A stretch of 64,000 nucleotides of DNA from Lachnospiraceae bacterium V9D3004. Its GTDB lineage: Bacteria > Bacillota > Clostridia > Lachnospirales > Lachnospiraceae. The first letter of the stretch is position 1. Every line of letters begins with the position of its first letter. Below the pieces are notes generated by a model, which did no database searches, was not told the origin of the DNA, and saw only the letters and a list, made by a program, of their open reading frames with translations. Position numbers and translations under genes: made by a program. Positions 1 through 8,690 of this stretch are shown here, piece after piece. The stretch spans positions 462,608-526,607 of the forward strand of contig JHWW01000002.1 in NCBI GenBank assembly GCA_000621985.1, given 5' to 3'.

Positions 1-120
1 AGAGAGTTTTTGAGTGCACTTATAAGCGAAGGTCATCAGATAGTACGTTTTGAGCTCAGAGAACCGTCACTTCATGAGATATTTGTTGAAACAGTAGGAG
101 GAGCCAATGAAGAAGATTGA
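1..120 (+). CDS. ABC transporter ATP-binding protein, C-terminal end only
   Basis: This reading frame is open from the first base of the window and stops at 118-120. The last 39 residues include a segment reading EPSLHEIFVE, which resembles the C-terminal 'SLEDIFLE' tail of NatA/CcmA-type ATPases that drive ABC-2 exporters. It overlaps the start of the next permease gene by 14 bases, so the two are probably translationally coupled. With the two permeases downstream it would form a heterodimeric exporter. The nucleotide-binding motifs lie outside the window, so the call rests on the tail and on context. Confidence 0.75.
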   Translation, partial: REFLSALISEGHQIVRFELREPSLHEIFVETVGGANEED

Positions 121-1474
121 TATAACAGGCTGGAAACATGTATTTGCATTTACATTTGTTCAGACAGTTAAGGCAAAATCGTATATTGTAACTCTTATTA
201 TATTATGTATGATCGCTGCTTTATCAATTCCCGTATACTGTTTTGTTAATTATGGCAGCAATGGTGAATCTGAAGGAACTGCTTCCGCTGACGGATCGCA
301 TAAAATAGATGTAAATAAGATATATGTTAGCTATGATAAAGCGGATCTTGCAGACAGCTTCCTTGAAAAATGGAAAAAAGATTTTGATTGTGATATGGAA
401 TATCTTGAACCTGAAAAAGTTGAATCTGTCAGTGAAACATTAAATGATGTTGAAAAAACCTGTATTATAAAAATTCTTAAAGAAAACAATGTTTATTCTA
501 TTGATGTAGTAACCGGCTGGGATGTGACAGCAATATACAGTGATATTGATATGGTCAGCAATTCAATGGCGGAAGAACTGCACAACGAACAGATGTCGTC
601 GGTTATATCCGGTGAACATATGGAAGATGCGGGTAAGCCTGTCGTGGCTTATACGGATGGCGACGTTGCGGGTTCCGATAAAGGAGGTTTCGGCAGATAT
701 GGAGTCTGGCTCGCATTAATAACAATACTTACATTTATTGTAACATTTTCCGGACAGGGAATCGCTAATTCCATAATAACTGAAAAATCCAACAAATTGG
801 TAGAATATTTTATGATAACAATAAGACCGATGGCTATTGTTATCGGAAAAGTACTGGCTATGCTCGCTAGTTTATTTATTCAGATAGGAGCAGTACTGTT
901 GTCTGTTGTATTATCGGTCACATTGTCTGGTTCACTGATCAACGTGGATGTTACCGGTAAAATTGACATTATTGTTGAGTCTATGGTGGAAAGCAATATA
1001 CTCGGCGGACTTGATCCGTTTTCAATATGTCTTGCAATAGTTGTTATACTTGCCGGATTATTATTCTTTGCCTTTGTTGCAAGTATTGCGGGAGCTTCGG
1101 TAAGTAAACTTGAAGAATCAGCCGAAGGAATGCTTATGTTCACTATGCTTGTTATTGTAGGTGCTTATATGTCGATTGCTTTGTCTATGGGCAATATATT
1201 TACCGAAAGCGGAGAACTTACCGGTGTTTTTGCCTATATATGCTGTCTCCTTCCGATATCCTCGATATTTACAGTGCCTGCCAATCTTGTTATGGGTAGC
1301 ATTCCGGTATGGTTAGCCATTGTATCACTGGCGATCCTTATTGCCTGTGTGGTATTCCTTGTTATCATCACTTCAAAGATATATGAATATCTTTTATTCT
1401 ACAATGGTGTAAAACTTGGTGTTAAAGATATCATTCATATTGCAAGATATGGAAGAGTAAAGGAGGCGGAATAA
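107..1474 (+). CDS. ABC-2 type exporter permease (NatB-like)
   Basis: This 455-residue integral membrane protein has the ABC-2 layout: one N-terminal helix (about residues 24-47), a long extracytoplasmic domain (about 50-195), then five or so helices in the C-terminal half. The segment ANSIITEKSNKLVEYFM after the second helix matches the conserved 'EKE/EKSN+hhE' cytoplasmic motif of NatB-type permeases. The start follows the GGAGGAG ribosome site at 98-104. It overlaps the ATPase upstream, and its stop overlaps the start of the second permease by one base. The substrate cannot be told; Na+, peptide or drug export are the usual roles. Confidence 0.85.
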   Translation: MKKIDITGWKHVFAFTFVQTVKAKSYIVTLIILCMIAALSIPVYCFVNYGSNGESEGTASADGSHKIDVNKIYVSYDKADLADSFLEKWKKDFDCDMEYLEPEKVESVSETLNDVEKTCIIKILKENNVYSIDVVTGWDVTAIYSDIDMVSNSMAEELHNEQMSSVISGEHMEDAGKPVVAYTDGDVAGSDKGGFGRYGVWLALITILTFIVTFSGQGIANSIITEKSNKLVEYFMITIRPMAIVIGKVLAMLASLFIQIGAVLLSVVLSVTLSGSLINVDVTGKIDIIVESMVESNILGGLDPFSICLAIVVILAGLLFFAFVASIAGASVSKLEESAEGMLMFTMLVIVGAYMSIALSMGNIFTESGELTGVFAYICCLLPISSIFTVPANLVMGSIPVWLAIVSLAILIACVVFLVIITSKIYEYLLFYNGVKLGVKDIIHIARYGRVKEAE

Positions 1475-2772
1475 TGTTATCTGTATTTAAGTTTACTTTC
1501 GCTCAGAATACAAAAGGAAAGGGATTTGTATTTGTAACGTTTATTTTGCCTGTGATCATATGCATGATATTCGTTGTTGCAGGCATATTGACCGCTTCCA
1601 TAGATGAGGATGATTATACATTCCCGTCCGAAAAAGTATATATCAAAAATGAATCGTCATTGAAATATATGGACTTTTCGGAGTTTGCACAATTTGCCGG
1701 AGATGATTATGCAGGAATAGAATTCATCGTAGACGGTAAAGATATTAATGCTGATCCTCTGGCGCTTGAAGCAACGATAAAAGAGAATGATGATGAATAT
1801 TCCGTTAATGTTAATGTGCCTGAGATATCCATGTTATCTCATGATGAAGCGGAAGAATTTAATAGTATTCTTGCTGCATATATCGAGAAGATCAAAGTGA
1901 TCAATGCGGTTATGGAATCTCATGACGATAAGGCTTCGCAAAGCGATATCCTTACAGCGCTTATGCCTGTTAATGTCAATCGTACCATAATCGGTGATGA
2001 GAATGCCGGATTCGGAGCAGACCTGATCAAGTTCCTGCTTCCTATGTTTACGGTTTTGATCATATATTTCCTTGTGTTATTATATGGTCAGACTATAGGG
2101 CAAACGATCGTTTCCGAGAAAGTATCAAAGCTTATGGAGACATTACTTGTAACGGTTAAGCCATATCAGCTTATTGCGGGGAAAATACTTGCAATGGTTA
2201 CAATTGCCGTCATTCAGGTGGTAATGTGGGTTATCGGTATTGTTGTCGGACTGAATCTGGGTGATATTGTTGCAAGAAGCATTAATCCGGATTACAGTAA
2301 TGTGATCTTCAATGCCATGGATCTGATAAAAGAAGCGGCAGAAGGAATGGCATTTTCGGCACCTGCAGTTATATTGGGTGTAATTGCGCTTATTGTAGGA
2401 TTCATATTTTATTGCGCTCTTGCCGGATTGTTCGCTTCTCCCGTGTCGAAAGCTGAAGAACTTTCAACTTCTACGGGGATATTCCAGACAGTTGTAGTAT
2501 TCTCATTCCTTGCTGCATATATGATACCGTTACAGATGGATGGTGAACTCGGAATTCTTGGAGTCGTGCTTCGTATTATTCCTTTAACATCGTCGTTCAT
2601 GCTGACAGGTGATATTGTTATAGGCAATATAAGCATTCCTGAGGCTTTTGGGTATATTGCATTACTTGCCGTATTTACTGCGGGATTATCGTTTTATGCC
2701 GGAAAGCTCTACAAGAATCAGGTGTTCTATAATAATACTTCAAACAGCTTCTTCAAGAGATTGTTCAAATAG
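1474..2772 (+). CDS. ABC-2 type exporter permease, second subunit
   Basis: This 432-residue paralogue of the preceding permease has the same topology: a first helix at about residues 20-42, an external domain to about residue 185, and a helical C-terminal half. The family motif appears as QTIVSEKVSKLMETLL. A GGAGG site lies just upstream of the ATG. The ATPase/permease/permease order with overlapping ends indicates one operon and a heterodimeric membrane part. The substrate is unknown. Confidence 0.85.
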   Translation: MLSVFKFTFAQNTKGKGFVFVTFILPVIICMIFVVAGILTASIDEDDYTFPSEKVYIKNESSLKYMDFSEFAQFAGDDYAGIEFIVDGKDINADPLALEATIKENDDEYSVNVNVPEISMLSHDEAEEFNSILAAYIEKIKVINAVMESHDDKASQSDILTALMPVNVNRTIIGDENAGFGADLIKFLLPMFTVLIIYFLVLLYGQTIGQTIVSEKVSKLMETLLVTVKPYQLIAGKILAMVTIAVIQVVMWVIGIVVGLNLGDIVARSINPDYSNVIFNAMDLIKEAAEGMAFSAPAVILGVIALIVGFIFYCALAGLFASPVSKAEELSTSTGIFQTVVVFSFLAAYMIPLQMDGELGILGVVLRIIPLTSSFMLTGDIVIGNISIPEAFGYIALLAVFTAGLSFYAGKLYKNQVFYNNTSNSFFKRLFK

Positions 2773-2813
2773 ATTTATTGTTAATTTTATTAGAAAGCGA
2801 GTTTAGTATATTT

Positions 2814-3260
2814 ATGATCAAGAAAATACTTGATAAGTTTTATCTTGACAAGACATTTTTGAAATTTGCAATAGTAGGTGTGGTAAATACATTATTCGGA
2901 ATGGCGATAATGTTTGCATTTTATAATCTGTTGGGGCTTAATTACTGGATATCTTCAGCATCAAACTATATATTCGGAAGTATATTAAGCTATTTCCTTA
3001 ATAAGTATTTTACATTCGGGAATAAGAACCGCAGCATTAAGATCGTTATAAAATTTATTATTAATATATCCGTATGTTATCTTGTTGCTTACGGTATAGC
3101 CCAGCCTTTGATAAGTTTTGCAATGTCCGGTTTTGATGAAAAGATACAGGACAATGTTGCAATGCTCGTTGGAATGGGCTTGTTCGTGATACTCAATTAT
3201 TTTGGTCAGAGATTCTTTGCATTTAAAGAAGAAAATGTTGATACCGAAGATAATGGATGA
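2814..3260 (+). CDS. GtrA-like family membrane protein
   Basis: This protein of about 148 residues has four predicted helices and the GtrA hallmark near its N terminus (FLKFAIVGVVNTLFG), followed by a conserved YFLNKYFTF turn. GtrA proteins act at the membrane in cell-surface polysaccharide or teichoic acid decoration, probably by moving polyprenyl-linked sugars. The frame is open from a TTG at 2778, but the ATG at 2814 gives the normal family N terminus and is preferred. It lies 41 bases after the ABC permease and may be a read-through member of that operon. Confidence 0.8.
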   Translation: MIKKILDKFYLDKTFLKFAIVGVVNTLFGMAIMFAFYNLLGLNYWISSASNYIFGSILSYFLNKYFTFGNKNRSIKIVIKFIINISVCYLVAYGIAQPLISFAMSGFDEKIQDNVAMLVGMGLFVILNYFGQRFFAFKEENVDTEDNG

Positions 3261-3266
3261 TATAAT
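3238..3266 (+). promoter_or_regulatory. Probable sigma-A promoter for the degV-like gene
   Basis: TTGATA (3238-3243) and TATAAT (3261-3266) are 17 bp apart. The -35 lies in the end of the GtrA gene. Transcription would begin about 40 bases before the next start codon. Confidence 0.6.
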
Positions 3267-3310
3267 GTGACATAGTATTCAAAACCACGTGTTAAAGAGG
3301 AGATAACTAC

Positions 3311-4189
3311 ATGTATGAGATAATTACGGATTCTACCAGTAATCTTACTGAAGATATGTTGCTTGATCATAATATCATAATGATCTCGTATATATGCGAT
3401 ATAGACGGCGAAGAATACAACTGTTACGAACCGGGACGGGATGATGAACAGGACGGTAAGTTTTTTTATGATAAGATGAGAAGCGGTGCCGATGTCACAA
3501 CAAGTCTTATCAATTCCGGAATAATGATGAACGAATTTGAAAAGTCATTCAAACTCGGAAGAGATGTTCTGTTCATTGGAATGTCCTCCGGTCTTACGGG
3601 TTCATGTGAGTCTGCACTGATCGCAGCCGAAGAATTGAATGAGTACTATCCTGACCGTAAATGCATTGTTGTGGATTCACTTGCTGCGTCATTTGGAGAA
3701 GGATTTCTGGTTCTTCGTGCAGCAGATCTTCGCGCCGAAGGAAGAGCAATCGAAGAAGCGGCTTCATGGGTTGAAGATAATCGACTTAAGATGAGGCATA
3801 TATTTACAGTTGAGAATCTTAAGTATTTAAGAAGAGGAGGACGTATATCAGGTGCGACTTCTCTTATAGGCAATGCTCTGGGAGTAAAACCGGTGCTGTA
3901 TGCCACCAAAGAGGGAACGATCGATGTTCATGCTGTTTCAAGAGGCAGAAAAAAATCACTTAATGCACTTGTGGAAGATTTTAAGAAGTATGCAGATATG
4001 AATGACACGAAATATATCGGAATAGCTCACTGTGATTGTAAAGATGATGCGTTGTATATTCAAAATGAGATACTTGCAGATAATCCGGATCTTGATATTA
4101 TCATCAGAGTATATGACCGCTGTTCGGGAACACACGTTGGGCCCGGTGCAATATGTATATTCTTTATGGGAAATAACAGAGATTTTTGA
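3311..4189 (+). CDS. DegV family fatty-acid-binding protein
   Basis: This 292-residue DegV/FakB-type protein opens with YEIITDSTSNL, the family's first ligand-binding strand. It carries the inner motif SSGLTGSCESA and, later, VENLKYLRRGGRISG, which is diagnostic. DegV/FakB proteins bind a fatty acid and, where a FakA kinase exists, present it for phosphorylation and entry into phospholipid synthesis. No fakA is in the window. The start follows an AGAGGAG site. Function beyond lipid binding is uncertain. Confidence 0.88.
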   Translation: MYEIITDSTSNLTEDMLLDHNIIMISYICDIDGEEYNCYEPGRDDEQDGKFFYDKMRSGADVTTSLINSGIMMNEFEKSFKLGRDVLFIGMSSGLTGSCESALIAAEELNEYYPDRKCIVVDSLAASFGEGFLVLRAADLRAEGRAIEEAASWVEDNRLKMRHIFTVENLKYLRRGGRISGATSLIGNALGVKPVLYATKEGTIDVHAVSRGRKKSLNALVEDFKKYADMNDTKYIGIAHCDCKDDALYIQNEILADNPDLDIIIRVYDRCSGTHVGPGAICIFFMGNNRDF

Positions 4190-4195
4190 CAATTA

Positions 4196-4224
4196 TAGAC
4201 TGCACTGTTCAATTGTGTTATAAT
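4196..4224 (+). promoter_or_regulatory. Probable extended -10 promoter for hisS-suf-serS
   Basis: TATAAT at 4219-4224 is preceded by TGT, giving an extended -10 (TGnTATAAT). A TAGACT -35 lies 17 bp upstream at 4196-4201. The transcript would start about 25-30 bases before hisS, too close for a T-box leader. Confidence 0.6.
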
Positions 4225-4256
4225 GAGCGTTAGTTATCAGAAAGGTGAAAAGATTA

Positions 4257-5510
4257 ATGAAGGTTACAACAGTAAAAGGAACCAATGATTATCTTCCCGA
4301 AGAAGTGAGACTAAGGGATCATCTGCAGGAGAAGATATTAAAAGTGTACAGGGAGAACGGCTTTGAACATATCGTCACTCCCGTTATAGAAGATATCGAG
4401 AATCTTGACAAGAGCGAAGGCGGAGAGAATCTCAATCTTATATTCAGAATATTAAAAAGAGGCGACAAACTCGATAAGGCCATAGCAGCCGGAACTTATG
4501 ATGATCTTGCCGACATGGGACTTCGTTATGATCTTACTTTGCCATTGTCAAGATATTATGCCAATAACAGGGCTAAGCTTGTGCTTCCGTTTAAGGCGAT
4601 CCAGATGGACAGAGTATACAGAGCGGAACGTCCGCAAAAAGGAAGGATGAGAGAATTCATACAATGTGATATTGATATTCTCGGTTCCGAATCCAATAAT
4701 TGCGAACTTGAGCTTATTAAAACCACTGCAAAAGCACTTCTTGCAATAGAGATCGGCGGTTTCAGAGTAAAGGTCAACGACAGAAGACTTTTAAAAGCGG
4801 TACTTGTCAATATGGGATTTGCAGAAAATGAACTGGACAGTGTCTGTATTGTGTTCGACAAACTTGATAAAATAGGCGCTGACGGTGTTAAAGCCGAACT
4901 TGAAGAAAAAGGCTGTTCTTCCGATGCAGTAGTAAGATTCGGTGAATTTATAGACAGAGGAACATTTACACTTGAAGAGATCAAAAAATATGTTAACGAA
5001 GATGCCGTGACGATTGTTGATGAAGTTGAGCATATCATCAATGTGTCTAACGAATTGTCCGAAGGCAAATATGAAGTTGTATTTGATATATCACTTGTTA
5101 GAGGACAGGGATATTATACGGGAACGATATTTGAAGTGGAAAGTACAAGCTTCAGGGGAGCCATTGCAGGAGGCGGAAGATATGACGGACTTATCGGCAA
5201 GTTCACCGGTGAGAATGTTCCTGCAGTCGGTTTTTCTATCGGTTTTGAGAGGATATATTCGATCCTGTCCGAACAGAATAAAAAAGATACGGGAATGTAT
5301 GGAAAAAGGATTGCTGTATTCTATAATGCAGACGAATTCGCTAAGGCTTCAAAGAAAGCTGATTCGTTTCGTGGGGAATATGATGTATGTATGATCGAAC
5401 GCCCCAAAAAGCTTGGGAAATATATTAATAAACTTGAAGAACAGGGATATTACGGATTTGTTGTATTCGGTGAAGATGAGGAACCGAGAGTTCTTGGCAA
5501 CAAGGGATAA
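4257..5510 (+). CDS. hisS: Histidyl-tRNA synthetase
   Basis: This class II synthetase of 417 residues charges tRNA-His. Motif 2 appears as RVYRAERPQKGRMREF followed by QCDIDILGSES. The histidine-specific loop LVRGQGYYTGT and motif 3 (GGGRYDGLI then GFSIGFERI) are present. It has the catalytic core and the C-terminal anticodon-binding domain. The frame extends to a GTG at 4245, but that GTG is part of the AGAAAGGTG ribosome site, so the ATG at 4257 is the better start. It is followed 10 bases later by sufC. Its N-terminal 'VKGTNDYLP' is the usual HisRS/HisZ start; intact specificity loops argue against HisZ. Confidence 0.93.
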   Translation: MKVTTVKGTNDYLPEEVRLRDHLQEKILKVYRENGFEHIVTPVIEDIENLDKSEGGENLNLIFRILKRGDKLDKAIAAGTYDDLADMGLRYDLTLPLSRYYANNRAKLVLPFKAIQMDRVYRAERPQKGRMREFIQCDIDILGSESNNCELELIKTTAKALLAIEIGGFRVKVNDRRLLKAVLVNMGFAENELDSVCIVFDKLDKIGADGVKAELEEKGCSSDAVVRFGEFIDRGTFTLEEIKKYVNEDAVTIVDEVEHIINVSNELSEGKYEVVFDISLVRGQGYYTGTIFEVESTSFRGAIAGGGRYDGLIGKFTGENVPAVGFSIGFERIYSILSEQNKKDTGMYGKRIAVFYNADEFAKASKKADSFRGEYDVCMIERPKKLGKYINKLEEQGYYGFVVFGEDEEPRVLGNKG

Positions 5511-5520
5511 GGAGTAACAG

Positions 5521-6255
5521 ATGATTGAATTAATTGATGTATCTTATGATGTTACTGAGGATAACTCGGACATCAGCATACTGAGAGATATAAATATAAA
5601 GATTGATGAAAGATTTGTTGCAATAACCGGACCTAACGGTGGCGGTAAATCTACACTTGCAAGACTTATAGCCGGGATAATCAAGCCTACCAAAGGTAAG
5701 ATATTACTTGACGGTAAAGATATTACAGATATGTCTATCACAGACAGGGCAAAACTTGGGATTACTTATGCTTTCCAACAGCCGGTAAGGTTTAAAGGAA
5801 TAACCGTATCAGATCTTATCAGGCTTGCTTCCGGAAAAGATATATCTGTGTCTGATGCATGTGTATATCTTTCCGAAGTGGGGCTTTGTGCAAGAGATTA
5901 TATCAACAGGGAAGTTAACGCAAGTCTTTCCGGCGGAGAGCTTAAGAGGATCGAGATCGCGATGGCGCTTGCAAGAAGCACGAAATTAACAGTGTTTGAC
6001 GAGCCGGAGGCGGGAATCGATCTCTGGAGTTTTCAGAATCTTATTCAGGTATTTGAGAAGATGCATGAGAAGATACAGGGCTCTATAATAATCATATCTC
6101 ATCAGGAGAGGATACTTGATATCGCCGACAGAATTATTGTCATAGCCGATGGAAAAGTGACTGCCGAAGGAGATAAGGACAGTATTCTTCCCGAGATGCT
6201 TAATGCTACGGGTGACTGCAGATTCATAAGGGATCCCGAATGTGCAAGAGTATGA
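5521..6255 (+). CDS. sufC: SufC-type Fe-S assembly ATPase
   Basis: This 244-residue soluble ABC ATPase is of the SufC type. Walker A is GPNGGGKST (about residues 37-45), the signature is LSGGE, and Walker B is LTVFDEPEAGID, the last being typical of SufC rather than transport ATPases. There is no membrane partner; the next gene is a SufB/SufD-like scaffold. Together they would form a minimal SufBC complex for building Fe-S clusters. No sufS, sufU or sufD is next to it. The gene lies between two tRNA synthetases, apparently in their operon. Confidence 0.9.
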   Translation: MIELIDVSYDVTEDNSDISILRDINIKIDERFVAITGPNGGGKSTLARLIAGIIKPTKGKILLDGKDITDMSITDRAKLGITYAFQQPVRFKGITVSDLIRLASGKDISVSDACVYLSEVGLCARDYINREVNASLSGGELKRIEIAMALARSTKLTVFDEPEAGIDLWSFQNLIQVFEKMHEKIQGSIIIISHQERILDIADRIIVIADGKVTAEGDKDSILPEMLNATGDCRFIRDPECARV

Positions 6256-6304
6256 GTAACAGTTTGATATTCAGTATTTTTTATAAATGAGGAGTACATA
6301 AAGA

Positions 6305-7222
6305 ATGGATTCTATTCAGAAAAATCTTCTTGAGGCAGTTGCGGGATTTCATGAGATACCTGCAGGAGCATATAATATACGTGCAAACGGAAAAACAGAT
6401 TCACGTAATACGACTGCCACGATAGATATCGTTTCAAAAAAGGACAAACAGGGTATTGATATAATAATAAAACCCGGAACAAAGAATGAGAGTGTTCATA
6501 TTCCGGTCTTATTAAGTGAGTCCGGACTTGAAGAGATGGTTTATAATGACTTTCATATAGGTGATGATTGTGATGTTACAATAATAGCCGGCTGCGGTAT
6601 ACATAACGGCGGTGATAAGGCTTCAAGGCATGACGGAATACACAGTTTTTTCGTCGGAAGGAATTCTCACGTAAGATATATTGAGAAACATTACGGACAG
6701 GGTGACGGTATGGGTGAGAAGATCATGAACCCCACTACAGTTGTAGAATTGCAGTCCGGTAGTTTTATGGAGATGGATACGGTTCAGATCAAAGGTGTGG
6801 ATTCGACTGAACGTGTTACACGCGCCAAGCTTGGCGATGATGCAAAGCTTGTTATAAAAGAGAAGATAATGACTCATGGAAAGCAGACTGCCAAGACATC
6901 ATTTACAGTTGATATGGACGGTGAAGGTTCAAGTACCGATGTCGTGTCAAGATCTGTCGCAAAAGATGACTCGCACCAGATATTTTATTCACAGATCAAT
7001 GGTAATAATAAATGTTCCGGTCATACTGAATGTGACGCCATAATAATAGATAATGCCAGTGTGAGCGCGATTCCCGAGATCACAGCCAATCATATTGATG
7101 CAAGTCTCATACATGAAGCTGCGATCGGTAAGATCGCAGGTGAACAGCTTATAAAGCTTATGACACTGGGACTTACCGAAAAAGAAGCAGAGGAACAGAT
7201 TATAAGCGGATTCCTTAAGTAG
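6305..7222 (+). CDS. SufB/SufD-like Fe-S scaffold protein (minimal form)
   Basis: This 305-residue protein has the SufB/SufD right-handed beta-helix core. The C-terminal part shows GHTECDAIIIDN, where the cysteine aligns with the cluster-assembly cysteine of SufB, and IHEAAIGKI, which holds the His-Glu pair of SufB. At 305 residues it is far shorter than E. coli SufB (about 495), lacking most of the N-terminal region. It starts 49 bases after sufC. Such short SufB-like proteins paired with SufC are known from Clostridia and archaea. SufB versus SufD naming is ambiguous, so no symbol is given. Confidence 0.85.
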   Translation: MDSIQKNLLEAVAGFHEIPAGAYNIRANGKTDSRNTTATIDIVSKKDKQGIDIIIKPGTKNESVHIPVLLSESGLEEMVYNDFHIGDDCDVTIIAGCGIHNGGDKASRHDGIHSFFVGRNSHVRYIEKHYGQGDGMGEKIMNPTTVVELQSGSFMEMDTVQIKGVDSTERVTRAKLGDDAKLVIKEKIMTHGKQTAKTSFTVDMDGEGSSTDVVSRSVAKDDSHQIFYSQINGNNKCSGHTECDAIIIDNASVSAIPEITANHIDASLIHEAAIGKIAGEQLIKLMTLGLTEKEAEEQIISGFLK

Positions 7223-7263
7223 GTGTTCGTGAATATCAATTATATAACCGGGAGGAATTAAAG

Positions 7264-8550
7264 ATGTTAGATATGAAATTTGTCAGGGAGAATCCTGATA
7301 TCGTAAAGCAGAATATTAAGAATAAATTCCAGGATCACAAGCTTCCGCTTGTTGATGAAGTAATCGCTCTCGATAAAGAGTCAAGAGAGACAAAGCAGAG
7401 AGCCGATTCGCTTCGTGCGATGAGGAATTCCGATTCCAAGCAGATCGGTGTCCTTATGGGACAGGGAAAGAAGGATGAAGCCGAAGAACTTAAGAAGAAA
7501 GTTGCAGGTAATTCCGCTGAACTTGCTTCTCTTGAAGAAAAAGAAACCGAGCTTCAGGAAAAGATCAAGAAAATAATGATGACGATTCCCAATATAATAG
7601 ATCCAAGTGTGCCGATCGGTAAAGACGACAGTGAGAATGTTGAAGTAAAAAGATATGGTGAGCCGGCAGTACCTGATTTTGAGATCCCATATCATACAGA
7701 TATTATGGAGAAGCTTAACGGTATAGATCTTGATTCTGCGAGAAAAGTTGCAGGTAACGGTTTCTATTATCTGATGGGCGATATTGCAAGACTGCATTCG
7801 GCAGTGATCGCTTATGCACGTGATTTCATGATAGACAGAGGGTTCACATACTGTATTCCTCCATTCATGATAAGAAGCAACGTTGTTACCGGCGTTATGA
7901 GTTTTGATGAGATGGATGCCATGATGTATAAGATCGAAGGAGAGGATCTGTATCTTATCGGAACAAGTGAACATTCAATGATCGGTAAGTTTATTGATAC
8001 CATTATCCCCGAAAATGAACTGCCAAAGACGCTTACCAGCTATTCCCCGTGTTTCAGAAAAGAAAAGGGAGCTCACGGACTTGAGGAACGTGGTGTATAC
8101 CGTATCCACCAGTTTGAAAAGCAGGAAATGATCGTTGTATGCAAACCGGATGAGAGTCCGATGTGGTTCGATAAGCTGTGGCAGAACACAGTTGACCTCT
8201 TCAGGTCAATGGACATCCCTGTAAGAACACTTGAGTGCTGTTCGGGAGATCTTGCAGATCTTAAAGTTAAGTCAGTCGATGTTGAAGCATGGTCACCGAG
8301 ACAGAAAAAATATTTCGAAGTCGGTAGCTGTTCAAACTTAAGTGATGCACAGGCAAGAAGACTTAAGATCAGATATAAAACCGAGAACGGTACAGTCTTT
8401 GCACATACGCTTAACAATACAGTTGTTGCTCCGCCGAGAATGCTTATCGCTTTTCTTGAGAATAATCTTAATGAAGACGGTAGTGTTAATATCCCTGAAG
8501 TGTTAAGACCTTATATGGGTGGTAAAGATACGATAAAGGTAAATGCATAA
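7264..8550 (+). CDS. serS: Seryl-tRNA synthetase
   Basis: This 428-residue class II synthetase begins MLDMKFVRENPDIVKQNI, the standard SerRS start. It has the N-terminal antiparallel coiled-coil arm (about residues 30-105) that grips the long variable arm of tRNA-Ser. Motif 2 (SPCFRKEKGAHG, RIHQFEKQEM) and motif 3 (LNNTVVAPPRMLIAFLE) are intact. A GGGAGGAATT site precedes the ATG. It is the last gene of the hisS-suf group and is followed by a clear terminator. Length is normal. Confidence 0.96.
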   Translation: MLDMKFVRENPDIVKQNIKNKFQDHKLPLVDEVIALDKESRETKQRADSLRAMRNSDSKQIGVLMGQGKKDEAEELKKKVAGNSAELASLEEKETELQEKIKKIMMTIPNIIDPSVPIGKDDSENVEVKRYGEPAVPDFEIPYHTDIMEKLNGIDLDSARKVAGNGFYYLMGDIARLHSAVIAYARDFMIDRGFTYCIPPFMIRSNVVTGVMSFDEMDAMMYKIEGEDLYLIGTSEHSMIGKFIDTIIPENELPKTLTSYSPCFRKEKGAHGLEERGVYRIHQFEKQEMIVVCKPDESPMWFDKLWQNTVDLFRSMDIPVRTLECCSGDLADLKVKSVDVEAWSPRQKKYFEVGSCSNLSDAQARRLKIRYKTENGTVFAHTLNNTVVAPPRMLIAFLENNLNEDGSVNIPEVLRPYMGGKDTIKVNA

Positions 8551-8575
8551 TAAAGTAAACATAAAATTACATTAA

Positions 8576-8604
8576 AAAACAGGGCTGTTATTTGACCCTG
8601 TTTT
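8576..8604 (+). terminator. Intrinsic terminator after serS
   Basis: Nine-base arms AAAACAGGG (8576-8584) and CCCTGTTTT (8596-8604) pair across an 11-base loop. The second arm ends in a T run. It closes the hisS-sufC-sufB-serS unit. Confidence 0.85.
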
Positions 8605-8605
8605 G

Positions 8606-8634
8606 TTGACTTAAATGGGTGTTTTTGATATAAT
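8606..8634 (+). promoter_or_regulatory. Sigma-A promoter for the EAL-domain gene
   Basis: TTGACT (8606-8611) and TATAAT (8629-8634) have exactly 17 bp between them. It begins right after the serS terminator and lies about 57 bases before the start codon. Confidence 0.85.
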
Positions 8635-8690
8635 GTATATTAATTATTTATGGGTATTTTGCAACTATAAAATTGTTAAGGGGTGTAACA

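Noticed and set aside
7381..7974. 197-residue minus frame inside serS
   Set aside because: It is antisense to a highly conserved synthetase and has low-complexity, Phe/Leu-rich content.
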